This document shows, piece after piece, positions 26,601 to 37,739 of a stretch of 64,000 bases of DNA; the first letter of the stretch is position 1, and each line of letters begins with the position of its first letter. A program made the position numbers and the translations under genes. The stretch lies in NCBI GenBank assembly GCA_019787685.1, contig JAHNUO010000016.1, forward strand, positions 124,001 to 188,000. Reading direction: 5' to 3'. The stretch comes from Chiua virens (lineage: Eukaryota > Basidiomycota > Agaricomycetes > Boletales > Boletaceae). The notes beneath the pieces were generated by a model. That model ran no database searches, had not been told where the DNA came from, and worked only from the letters and a program-made list of their open reading frames with translations.

Positions 26601-27234
26601 ACAAGTAAGCGTGGTGAGTGCTACAGTGGCGAGCAAGACAAATAGGACGAACCCGGATATCACCGTGATAGGTCTTCGACGTCAATGCCCAAGGGTACGT
26701 CTCGGACTCGTTGTTCAAAAGAAGATTGAACGGTAGCTCAAGGTTCTAAGAGAAACATGTCAGCGAATATTCAGTATGAAGGATCATGCCCCTACCTGGA
26801 AGTGGGTCATAAGCCAGAGTTCTGTTCTCGAGTCATCAAAACGACGAAATAACAAATCGACAAGTTACTCACCTCCACGCTCGAGAACAAGGATCCGTCT
26901 CTTGGGGTTAAGTTTGAGAGCCTTATCGATGTACGCGAGGCCGCAAAACCCTGTTCCGATGACGATATCGTCGAAATCGCCATATTCTACAATTCAGATT
27001 ATCAACACGGTCAGCAGTGCGGAATTTGCAGAGACAAACCCAAGATTGATTTCCACTTTGTATCATCGGCGAAGTAGTACTTGTAGGTGTGTGCAGCAGG
27101 GTGTCGGAGACTGTTCTCCAGGCTGAGGGAACCCGAAATGATTAGCGGGCTCTGGTAAGGAAGAATCCTGAACATAGGATAGAAGGCTGGGATCCAGCGT
27201 GGCGAGCGCATCGAGATATCTGTTGTTCGACATC
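23607..27234 (-). CDS. FAD/GMC-type oxidoreductase fused to class-3-lipase-like domain, copy 1 (two frame slips)
   Basis: Same architecture and intron positions as the inverted copy at 49791-53423, and very similar throughout. ATG at 27234 (MSNNRYLDALATLDPSLLSYV); dinucleotide-binding motif VIGTGFCG; FAD-domain body rich in Lys/Arg/Glu inserts; active-site histidine segment GIVHEASTLYM; and GSWN-PTLTMCGYAQDLA, formed across an intron ending 24888. The same frame then continues into a lipase-class-3-like domain (FTGHGIGGGVA, TYPSGVPSAGNTAFADSF, DVVPQAW) to the stop at 23607. The elbow nucleophile is Gly (codon 24186-24188). Compared with copy 2 there is one extra base at 27099-27101 (GGG versus GG) in exon 1 and one at 26555-26557 (CCC versus CC) beside the FGGRSPFW segment. 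It is either a young pseudogene or affected by sequence error. Reaction likely oxidation of an alcohol or sugar-like substrate; unproven. Confidence 0.75.
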
Positions 27235-27298
27235 TAAGATGTAGTCAGACTATTTAGACAGAGAGTAATGCTGTTTCTGGTTGACGGGTGGACTGACC

Positions 27299-27306
27299 TT
27301 TATATA
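27299..27306 (-). promoter_or_regulatory. TATA box of fusion gene copy 1
   Basis: TATATAAA on the minus strand, 65 bp upstream of the ATG at 27234. The surrounding AAAGGTC and the following leader are shared with copy 2, whose TATAAA lies at 49705-49710, so the core promoter is part of the duplicated unit. Confidence 0.6.
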
Positions 27307-27344
27307 ACGCGTAGTGTTTGGAGACCTTGATCATATGAGCTATG

Positions 27345-30300
27345 GTCGCTGGCATGCATTATGCGAAAGACCAATCGAGTTGACCAATGACAGTTCGGCG
27401 TATCCAGTGAAGCAGGGATGCGTTTACGTCTCATGTGTCTGATGCCCGTGGAAGGTGGCGTGAAAGAGAAGGTCGTGGACGGAATAAATTGAAGGCCAGT
27501 ATGGAAGACGATTGCGGTCATTGAACTGTTGAACATGCTGCAGTTGAATGGTTTGATCGCGATGTCGATCACGGAACCGACCTGATCTGACAGTGATCTA
27601 GAACAATCGGATAAACTGAAACCAACAGGGGCAGCCCTTTACCTGTAAGTAATACGTGTGCGGGGACCTGTGATCGTTGAACCGAGAATGAACCGACAAG
27701 AATTAACTCATACCAAGCAATTCTTGATCACCTGCATATAATGTGACTCATTGCCAGGCATCTGGCGCCTGCTCAGAGGGCTGTCTACGTTCGAAATACG
27801 CTCCCAGAGTTGTGAGTTGCTGATCGATACCCCATTAGTAGGCTTGTCAATTCTGCCAAGTTTAAGTAATGCGGGCTGGAACGCTCAACGAACATCCTGA
27901 CAAACCAATGTGTCTTGCTCGTAAGCCGGGCATGGTAAGCCGGTGACTATGAGAAGCACATGTGATTCATACGTCCGTTCCGACCTTTTACACTCGAGTT
28001 CACCGCGGTCAGACATGAGCCATGCTGAGACGGCATCATCGGATTCTGATGGAACAACCACGAATGCATGGATGTTTGCTCCACGCGTTTCTGTGACACA
28101 TTTGTGGCGGGACTTTGATTGGTGTCCTGAAGTCCATACGACACGAGGGGGTGATTATCACACAAGGAACCTTTTGTAAAATTGGGGTTCAGCTTGTTAT
28201 GCCACCCAAGTAATCGGTTTGTTACTTACTTCACTCCCCACTTTCACTGCCGAAATTTGTCACCCAAAGGGACGCAGTGAAATTGCGCCAGTAATGGGGT
28301 TGGGAACACAAGATCATCGACAGGACTTGCCACTAGTTCATAGGACTCTTCCTTGCAGTACATCTTGCAGAGACAATCAGAACCATCCTTCCAATGAATG
28401 CGTAACTTATGGTCCACCAAAGGATCCGAACAATGATAGTTTGAGGAATGATACAAAGCGAGCCTGACTAAGCACATGCTTTCTCACAATCCGTGTCGGA
28501 AGTCACCGCTACGTACGTTCCATTTTCAGTTACTTTGTTCTGAAAGAATGAAGGTTAGGGTGCACTTACGCCAGGTAAAGTCGGCGGCGGAGAACGACAG
28601 GATACATGAGTTCGTTTGGACATTCCAAGAAGATTGTTGCGAGACCATAATGTCCGGACTTTGCTCCATTAGGATGCCAAGTGGCAATTCCCCATTGTAT
28701 CATTCGCCATTCCAGGATCTATTCGATGGGTGAATTGCGGGATCCGATAGTGGATGTCAAAGGGATCGGAATCTACAACACGAGGTGATCGCGCCACCTG
28801 GTGCAGTGTCTTTGCCAGCAGCTTGACTTGCGTAACACTGCGGGGGAAATGATTCAGCTTTCTGACTCGGATGCTGGTCACGTACACCTATATCAGAGTT
28901 CGATTTTTAATGCCTGCAACTTGTTATTCGTCCCCACCAACCGTATTTATTGCGAGTCCAGACGAACGAGGGGCCTGATGCTTCCTCGCTTCCTCAGTCG
29001 GAATTCTCCACTCCACAGTTAGCCTGCGCCGATTCAGAAAAGAACACAAACACGGACAACGTGGAGCTAAGTACCCCATAAAAAGTTGTTAATGTGCAAT
29101 GACGAGATTGGTTTCGGAACCAACCTACTTTGAGCGTATCCAAATAGAATTTTCCCGTTCAAGGGGGCATACGCCTTCGATCAATTGGGCATGCGGCAAG
29201 GTACGATGACTTAGGGACAGGGGTCACTGAATGGTATCTCCAACAATGGCATGGTGAAAACTTGTTAGGGAGACTCGGATGGGTTCATACCTAGAAAAGC
29301 TCGTCGTCGCTGTCATTGTCTCGGGTTGCCAACCCAGAGTCGTACGGAGTAGATGACTGCATGTGAGCGGGGCAGTAGATGAGGTACTTTATCCACCGGG
29401 AATGAACACAAGCTCGGCGATGATGGCTGCGGCAACGTCAACACAGAAACCAAGGACTGAAGCAGCCACCCACAATTTCATAGTCGAAGGCAGGGGCAGG
29501 GCAGGGGGATTGAATAGTATCCCCATCTGTGGACATGGTGAGAACTCGTCAAGGAGACGACGGATGAGCTCATACCTGGAGAAGCTCGTTGGAGTAAATT
29601 TAATAACTGATGTAAGCGCGTGATGAAAACGTCAAATAGAACATTGAGACGACAGAATGACGAAAGCGTACCGCATGGAGGTAAGGGCGATCTCATCTTG
29701 TCGCCGCTCGGGTAGTGAATGTTGTATATACTTTTGAACGAGCAAATTTTTTGTTTGGGGATGTGATGAATGTGTACGCCTGCTGAAAACATGCATAATG
29801 AAGTCAGAGAACAGACATTACGGCGAAATGACAGACTCGTACCAAATCAGAGTTTGCCGGTATGTCAAGATCCTGTACTTCAGCTGACTGACTCTGCGAA
29901 CTCAAAAGATGTCAACAGCTGGACCTAACAGACCCCGTGTCTGTTTGGGGACTCGGCCCGAAACTCAGGATCTTGCGTATCCATAGGAATTTGTCTCCGC
30001 CCCTTTCCTCGACGCGCGTCCATTCTCGGTCCCTCTAACGCATTCCCTCGTGGCCCGTGCGCTTTTGACGTATCCGTTCGAGTATCATCAAACAATGCGC
30101 GCCATTGTCACATCCAATGGGGGTCCATACTAGTGATGCGGTTGGCTGAACTTGGCTGACGACACCTGAGCTGTGGTAGGTCTGCACCATACACGTCTAA
30201 GTTACGCATCTTTGGGGAGGTCCAAGGCCGTCCTTGGGACATCGATGTCGCGCGTAGAGAGTATTTTAATCTTTGAAGTCATTTCAACGAGGACCGAGGC

Positions 30301-30889
30301 TTGATGGTGGATTGGTGATGCGGCAAGAAGCGGATGGCGGCGCAACGCACCACAGTGTTGAGATTCGGCACGACTGTTGAAGGATGTTTGAACACTATAG
30401 TAGGTTAATGAATAGGAAATGAGTCTGTATGGCTAGTGGGTTACCTGCAGTCATGGTGGAACGAGACTGGCCGGGGATAGTCGGTGGCCTCATAGATAGG
30501 CTGGTCAACCAGACGACTAGCAGGCCTCGGGGAAGTCAGCAGCGTTGTGGGTCAATGTCTATAAACGGTAGCAAATGAAAGCTAATGAAGTTATATAAGT
30601 AACTGTCTACGGACGGGACCGTCTCCAGCAACTGCTGCTTTACATAAATCTTTAGCTGAACATAGTCCACCTTGTAATAGATGTAGGCATGTATTATATA
30701 CAGCGATGCACGTAATCAGCGCGGAGGCTACTAGTAATGCTCACTTTCTAAACAAAATAGAGGAAACAGGTCACTTGAAGCATGCAAATGAATCTATAAT
30801 GAACAAACCGAACATTGCGTCGTGACAGTGTGTTCAGAACATGTGGGCTGTTGGTATATCAATCTATAGTTCACGGAAATTCGTTCGGA
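27345..30889. other. Intergenic, no gene; small direct repeat and a WD40-tail scrap
   Basis: A 70-bp block at 29233-29305 recurs at 29522-29594 (shared CATGGTGA-AACT and CTCATACCT-GA-AAGCTCGT parts). 29295-29355 resembles the exon at 35804-35863 of the WD40 gene (TTGTCGGG.. / CCAGAGTCGT). Otherwise only short frames. Confidence 0.4.
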
Positions 30890-31350
30890 AGGAGACGAAC
30901 GAGCTCCTACATCGAGGAGGTCGATGTCCGAGTCGTCGCGCTGGTTGTCAAAGGCAGTGTCGTAGATGGCGGGCGTAATCGCGCGATGAATATGTCGGGA
31001 TTCGTTCAATATGCTGGCCGGCTCGGTCTTGTTCCTCGACGGTAGGTGCCTAATCATGATGAAGAGTGAGTTGTTGGCTGGAGAGCAAATACTTACGCCA
31101 CCAAAGATATCCGGACGGAGGGTGCTGAGGTTGCGAATGACGATTTTGCCGTTTTCTCGTCCAATAGCGAGGTGGGTTCTATCCGAAGCGAGGGCGATCG
31201 AGTATATGTCGACGCCCTCCCGTGGACAGGACGAGATGGGGAGAGACAGGACGAAGTAGATTCTTCAAGAGTGTTTTGCCATAGCAGGTTACCTCGCATC
31301 CAAGGTTCTACAAAGTCACTATTTCGCAGACAGAGAGCTACAAATGTACT
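30890..31350 (-). pseudogene. WD40-family fragment (last blade and tail)
   Basis: 31093-31240 matches the last blade of the WD40 genes: CACCAAAGATATCCGGACGGAGGG and GGTTCTATCCGAAGCGAGGGCGATCGAGTATA correspond to 36047-36160. The tail side contains TACATCGAGGAGGTCGATGTCCGAGTCGTC, the same position as the DDDIDLLE exon. The first six blades are missing, so it is a truncated copy. A nearby minus-strand frame at 31319-31519 is unassigned. Confidence 0.5.
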
Positions 31351-31592
31351 CATAGTTAGAAAACGAAGCCATCACGGGCACGCATAGACAACATCCTTTC
31401 TCCAACCCGTAATCTTGTCCTCCAAGCGGCTCCTTTCCATTCTTCTGCTTCTTCTCCTTCGCTTCTCTCCAAAATTGTTTTACTCTCTCTGGTGGCATCG
31501 CGATGTATGGCAGTACCATGAGGATGTCCAGGGTGTCCAGGGTGTCTTCATAGTCGTTGGATTCATCACCGACACGCTCGGAATGATTACAT

Positions 31593-32703
31593 TCATCTTT
31601 TTGTTTGTCCTCCTTCTGTTTCCGGTCGGCTCGCTCTTGAATTCATCGCGTGGTAATCTGCTTGCCTTGTACTTGTGGCTCCTCCAGGGTAAAAGGTAGA
31701 TTTCCATTGACGAACAACGTCCCTGTAGACCCGGAGCAGCAAAGTGTAATAACACTGCATTGGCATAAACGGCATCGAAAAGTATGTCTGGAGGCCAGTT
31801 TGAGCGGTCATCAGAACCACTGGGAGGCATCTGGACACGACAACCCGAATGAAGTGTGCGGTCGCCAAGATCCAAGTCATGTGCTGGGCCGAGAATAAAC
31901 CGATGTGCAGTGCAACATATCTCTTCTGGTGGTAAGTCAGGGTGGATGTCCGCGGTTGTCATCGCAAAATTAGGTGTCTATGTAGTTGGCCATCTACATC
32001 AGACACCATTGAAAGCAAAGGGTGATCACGTACCATTAGGAATGCAGTGTGTCTTCCAAAGCTGTGGTGAGCAGTTGAATTTATTAGAATTCCATTTCGA
32101 ACATCGTCGATATCTTCTATGACGTCATTCTCAACTCGACTTCGGTGTCGAGTGTAATTCGCAATGTACTACCACACAGTGAGCAATGGGAAATTGGGGC
32201 AATGGAAGACATACATCATTTCCTTTGGCGTGGGCAACGAGGAGTGCAGCCTGGCAACTATGCAGCCCAGCGCCTGTTAACACGCACGCACCATCCCGTT
32301 CCATGACTTTGTTACGGAATTCTACCCTCCGTGTCGAGAGGCTAGTGGAAGTGACAGCGGGGCTTCCTATGTCCAGATCAATAGGGAACATTCTTTGCCT
32401 CTCCTCATCAGTGATGTGATAGTACAAGTCGATGGTCTCAGATGGGAGATCATTACGACCGATGACATCCTGCTGTGAGTCGACGCTGGAAGACAGTTCA
32501 CCATATGCGCCGACAACAACCCCAATTGCATATTTCATCCATTGGTACGGCCTAGGGAAATGAAGCTGATTGAGAATCTCGACTGAGAACGTGAGGCAAT
32601 GAACCCAGCGCCAAGCAGGGGACTCGGGGTCAGCACGGAACATTGCGGATACTTGGATCTCGGGTGTAGCTGCAGCCATTGGCATGATCACTGGAAAAGA
32701 CAA
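31593..32703 (-). CDS. Basidiomycete HNH-nuclease-family protein (one frame slip)
   Basis: Three exons: 32215-32703, 32034-32168 and 31593-31977, with introns of 46 and 56 bp. The total is 1,009 nt; allowing for one extra base at the CCC of 31730-31732 gives 336 codons and joins VYANAVLLHFAAP to VYRDVVRQWKSTFYPGG. Domains: an N-terminal beta-rich segment (VWRWVHCLTF-like, QLHFPRPYQWMKYAIG), then the HNH core VMERDGACVLTG-x-GLHSCQAALLVAHAKGND, YTRHRSRVEND and DIDDVRNGILIN, then a C-terminal family tail (TPNFAMTTADIHPDLPPEE, RVQMPPSGSDD, WPPDILFDAVYANAVLL). In the usual family core the segment reads AAH.xPHSKG; here the first His is Leu (AALLVAHAKG), while the Asn of VRNG and the later His (TAHHSF) remain. 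Function in this family is unknown; catalytic loss is plausible. The Met at 32685 is an alternative start. Confidence 0.72.
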
Positions 32704-34814
32704 GCAGGCTCAGCAGGCTCAAAGACCACTACGGATCTTGGCAGCGTTATGGGCAAAGGGTTTTTGGATTCTGAACGGTGGCAGGTAGGCATGAGCTGCG
32801 AGGGCGGGCGGGATTGCCTCACTTTAAGTTATGTAACCTAGATTCTGGGATGACGAACGAGATAGAAGACAGATTTGCCAGGTGGCTTATGATCGATTGA
32901 TCGGTCGCGCCACGCGTCGCGGTGGTGCTGGCCGCACTCGGAGCAATCGCTCATCGCTCATCGATTATGCTCTCTTTCGCCGTCCCTCCTTGCTCTTCGT
33001 TGCGTCGCTCCCCTGCAATCGAAATGTTTGTAATGTGTTGTGTCGCTGCAACTGTCTTTCCCTCTGGTCCGTCGTCCTTCCATCGTGTGCAGCGCGGGTC
33101 TCACGCTCCTCTGCATCGTCGGTCGATCGTGTGGAGCGTCGCTCTGTCAGGGGGTGCTGTGGCTCCTAGCTGTGCCCCTGTGGCTCCCTGGCTTCCGCTG
33201 CATTTCATCACGCTCTCCTCCCACGGTTCTTCCTTTGCGTTGTCTTTTCTCACTTTCCTTCTTCTCTTCGCTTCAGATGGCCTCCGTTTGTAGCCTTCAC
33301 GGAATCCTCGGCGTTCGGGGAGGGCGGGCCTATTAGTATTTTGAAGGAAAAACGTTTTGGAAGCACGATGGTTTCATTTTTTTGCCCTCCGGCACTAATC
33401 ACGACGTGGAATTTTACACGTTTGGAGGGGATGGGGCTCTACGTTCAACGGATGCCAGTGTTTGACTCTCCACAGAGCTGTACTCGACCTCCGCCTCGAA
33501 CCATTTCCTCATGGGCAACTGTACACTGTTTTGTCGAGAGTGTGCAAACGAGAAGACGTTCTCCTACTATTTGCACCTTCAAATGAAACTAAATCTACGA
33601 CTAACGTAGTGTACCATCATCTCCTTCTATAGTCTGCATGTATCTATTTACGCCAGTGCAATCATGATGCCCACCATCCGAAGGCCATGCTTGTATGGAT
33701 TGCTATACAGATCTCTGTGTCAAGCGATATCGCATTGTCTTACTGGTTTGTCAGATTAGTCCCACCCCTCTTTTAAAGTTCTGCTGCTTACCGGTCTCGG
33801 TCTGTGACATTCTCTATAGTCATACGACCCGGAGGATTTTCGAGCGTCAAGGAGAGAGGTGTTTCGGTTTTTGCCAGTGCGCACCTCTTATCCACGTTTT
33901 CCATCATCATGTTCATCGCCTTGTGACTCTGGCGCCGCCGTCTATTCTTGCCCCGATCCTGACCAAGACTGGTCCTACCTTGTGAGTTCCATGTTTATCC
34001 TCCAGCTTACTTGTGCTCGCCCTTGCTACAGAGGGAATTTTTTAGGGGGATCACGAATACGTTCACATCACTTCTCCGTATCGCGTCAAGATCCTGTTGA
34101 TGCTTCTCCGATATATTCCATTTTTCCTTCTAGTGGAATCTATCTGAGAAGCTCGGATGTTGCGACAGATGATGGTCAGGGCCTTACAGTGTGCCTACAT
34201 GCCTCATCTCTGGACACTAGGATGACGAGAGCACGATTGTGACACGCCTGCAGACTCTGCACCGTGTACATGTTGGCATATTCAATTTTTTCTTGGTTCA
34301 TGGCTCTCGTCCTGTTCCTCAATGTCATTTTACTATGCCAGCGCGTTATGCTTTTGTCACTTTTGTTACTCGAGTCCGTACTAGTGCACATCTCTAAGAT
34401 GCAAAACCATGTAATAATCACATCGGCCATGGAGTGTTGATTACTCAGAACTAACAAATCCACGACCATAGAAGCATGGCGGAATATGGCCGTGACCTGT
34501 TTTACCTGGGTGCCTCTACACTACCCTTGGTAAAGGATTGGAGGTGTGCGGGATCATCCACGGAATGCAAGGGTATCATCCTGTTCGCTATAGTTTATTT
34601 GTTCATCTCATTGTACTTCAGCTTTGACCAATGTGATACGGACGGGTTATGGCATGACTGACTGGGACAGGCAGTTATGTTCCTTGTCCGTGATGACTGG
34701 TATACGTCTGTATCAACCTTACTGAGTGTGACGCAAACAAGGAAACTGAAACGAGATAAATGTATTAGATTCAGGGCATTGCACCAAGTAACATTGCTGG
34801 CAGAACAGGATGCT
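32704..34814. other. Intergenic, no gene recognised
   Basis: 32880-33300 is pyrimidine-rich on the plus strand with overlapping open frames in all three phases, a composition effect and not a gene. 33300-34814 holds only short frames. The 32704-32850 part is the presumed promoter of the HNH gene. Confidence 0.4.
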
Positions 34815-37020
34815 TGTACATACAATCGTGACTTTACTCCCAGTGGCAACTGACATGACCCAATTTCGAAAGATGATGTCTCCACTGTCATACCCGGACC
34901 GAACTCGTGGTGAGACCGCCGTCACTGAAGCGATCAAATTAATCTGCTTCGTCTACACTGCATGGTCGGAAGCAAACGAGCCATGTAGGTAGCGAGAACT
35001 TGATTGCCATTCTATCTTGACGTGCGTGATTCTAATCCGACGTCAATCGTTCGAGGTAAGCTAGGGGAAAGTATGCCCACCGTCTCAAGAACCACCGTTG
35101 TCCCACTACGCAAAGGCGGAGATGGATCATCAAACGACTGTGCCTATCGAGAGTTGTTCACGACGTGATCCCGGGCCCACCAATCGAAAGAGAAAGTACG
35201 TACAAGGGCTGATCCACGTTGACGCGTGAAATATTTGGCAGTAACAGGAAGAGGATTGGGCGGTGGCGGTTCCAAGGGTGCATGTTGCCGAATCCCTTCG
35301 GAGTAATCTGCGCTGGGTAAGACGTGCACTTGCTAATAGATTCATGAGATGCAGCAGGGTGTGTGTCAAAAGGGTCGCCGCGTACTGGATGCCGCAGGGC
35401 GGCCATTGTGCCAGTGGAACTTAAAGGTTCACCAGAGCGATCGTCCGAACGCTGTCCCGCCCACTTCTTGAGCCATCCTCTGATGCTTGAATGGACTTTG
35501 GATGGGCTGGTGGTCTCGGGATGTTCCTCTGAGTGCAGCTCTGAGAAGAAAGGCTCTGGTGGTGAACGAGGTGATGGAGATATGGCACAGGGGACCTCGA
35601 CTGGTGGCGTAGGCGCTTCGTCCACCCGAGGATGAACAGACGATGTAGGGGACGGTGGCTTGGTGACATTAACGCGACAGCGAAAGGTGAGTGAAGTAGC
35701 CACAAACCTTGCTGTAGTTGAATACAGGGGGAGGTGCGCTGGATGGTACCTCAACCTGCAGCATGATCAGAGTTGGCTTGGACGAATATGGAAGTGCTGG
35801 TACCTCCAGGAGATCGATGTCGTCATCTCGGTTGTCGGGTCCAGAGTCGTGGTGACTAGATACCTGATATGAAGCTGTTAGAACAACCATAGCGACTGGA
35901 ACAACAAATTCTCACCACGTCCGAGTCGTGAGACTTGTTTTCGTCGCTACCCAAGGGTGTATGCTGCCCGGTTTCGTCGAGAGTAGATACAAGATGGAGA
36001 GTGAGTCGTTGACCAGAAAGCACGATGGATGTATAAATGCTTACAACACCAAAGATGTCCGGAATGGCAGCGGTGAGGTCACGAACAAGGATTTTACCAT
36101 CACGTTGTCCAGTGGCGACTCTGGCAAGGTAGGTGCTATCCGAAGTGAGGGCGATCGAGCGTATTCTATTGTCCTCCTTGATAACGAGACCAACTTGGGT
36201 GAGAGAGGATGTATCCAAGAATATGACTGAGTCGTCTGCAAAGGTGACAATGAATCGTCCGTTGTCAGATACGGCAATGGACCGCAAATAGTGACTCTCT
36301 ATGGCCTGGGATTCAGCGAGCAGTGATCCTGTCGACGCGTCGAACGACTTGGCTTTGCTGTTCATGCAAACAGCGAGCAGTTGCTGTCCGTCATTCGTCC
36401 AGGCAAGCGGAGTGGCTGGAACTGCATTGACTGTCTCTGTCTGGATGGTGACCAGTTGTTCGCCACTCTGACTGTCCACGATGGTGATCGGACCACCCCA
36501 TTCAGAAATAGCAATTCGCTCCCCGTCAGGAGAGAATCGGATTCCATTGACCGACTTGAACTCGGCTGGCCCAAGGAGTCGCTCGCCCGTCGAAATGTCC
36601 CACACACTCATCTCGTTGGTGCCTGTCGCAAATCGAGTCGAGTCAGGGGATACATCCACTGCTCGCACCTGCCTTCCATCTTCAACCTCACAGATCTTTT
36701 CCTGTAATTCCACATCCCAGACACTCGCTCCCTCCTCTGCGCCACAGATTATGCGTTGGCCATCCTTCGATATGGAAATGGCGTTCATGTCCATTCCTGT
36801 CTGCTTTGCAGTTTCCACCTTGTCAGCTAGTCGGAATCGTCGAATCCCATCTTTGCTTCCACTCAAGAGACACTCCCCGTCGAGCGAGAACACGACTGCC
36901 CAAATTCTGCTGTAAAAGCCTGTGTCAAAGAGGATTTCACCATCTTGTCGAGTTGTCAGCATGGTCCAATCCCTCCCGTACTACTACCCACCGGTTCGGG
37001 GATGCGACATCTGTGGTTCG
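34815..37020 (-). repeat. 2.2-kb direct duplication, unit A
   Basis: Aligns almost end to end with 37740-39895: shared start (ATACA-TCGTGACT.., ACATGACCC-ATTTCGAAAG), shared gene, and shared 5' flank ending at the CATGGTCCAATCCCTCC / ACTACTACCCACCGGTT block. The units are in the same orientation, separated by about 720 bp of unshared sequence. Confidence 0.75.
35158..36962 (-). CDS. WD40-repeat (seven-blade) protein with disordered tail, tandem copy 1
   Basis: Exon 1 (36045-36962) encodes a complete seven-blade propeller. Blade starts are near residues 21, 61, 101, 141, 180, 226 and 265, with motifs VVFSLDGECLLSGSKDG, ISISKDGQRIICGAEEG, VDVSPDSTRFATG, IRFSPDGERIAIS and IALTSDSTYLA. Small exons follow, all in phase: 35916-35963, 35804-35863 and 35708-35755, encoding an acidic linker (HTPLGSDENKSHDSD, NRDDDIDLLE). 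The Pro/Ser-rich tail (VTKPPSPTSSVHPRVD) then runs to a stop at 35158. The junction near 35690 needs one more intron (48 bp ending CACCAAG) or a one-base shift; the same feature is present in copy 2, so it is probably an intron. There is no N-terminal partner domain. It is probably a scaffold protein; the family is expanded in Agaricomycetes and its function is unknown. Confidence 0.7.
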
Positions 37021-37739
37021 AAAGTGTCAGGAAGAAGAGGTGCGTTGACGCCGGTGAACACTACCAATACGTTCCAATGCATCGTGTTTTTTAATCCAGG
37101 CGCCTATTCTTGCTTGGGTCTCGCAAAGAGCGCTCCTTCCAAGGACTTTGTTTCACGATCATCCTTCCCATCTGTGCTCGCGTGTTGGGATCAATGTCAG
37201 ATATGCCGTTGCTACAAGCAAGATTTTTTGCTAAGGTGGCGATGAATGTACGTCGGTGCACACATCGATCCAAGCTTTTGGTCCTGCTCTTCGGCGCGCG
37301 TTTGGCGCACGCTCGCACGCTCGTCGTTTCCTGAACATAACCTTGTGTCCCTGTGAGAATGCCGATCCCCATCCTCCCCTTTGGAAGGTTGGTGGCCTTT
37401 CCCTAGTCTGAACACGTGGACCTTTTCTGTGCCTTCAAGTTACATAAGGTTCCAACTTACTTCCGTCGCACTTGTCTATTGCGTAACGCCTGCCCATCAT
37501 CGGGCCTTCATCAAAAATCATTTCAACGTGAGAACGAGTGCATTGGCCACACCTGAGTCAACCCTGGTGGCACTACCCCAGCTACATAGTCCGTGTCGTA
37601 TACATCGAAATCACCTAGTACTAGCAATAGTACGCCCCTGCAATACATCTCCCATCCTGTAAACTTGTCATCGTCAAGTTTCAGTATTGGTGTGCACATC
37701 CCAAACAACGCCATTGTTTAGGCGAAATACCTACCCACA
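37021..37739. other. Spacer between the two duplicated WD40 units
   Basis: About 720 bp not shared between units. Only short frames; no TIRs or LTR-like ends noticed. Confidence 0.4.

Noticed and set aside
32882..33336. Three overlapping plus-strand frames near 100 codons
   Set aside because: Pyrimidine-rich composition explains the openness; translations are Arg/Ser/Cys-rich without structure.
34476..34661. Small frame with a hydrophobic stretch (IILFAIVYLFISLYF)
   Set aside because: 61 codons, no partner exons and no family recognised; a single hydrophobic run is weak evidence.
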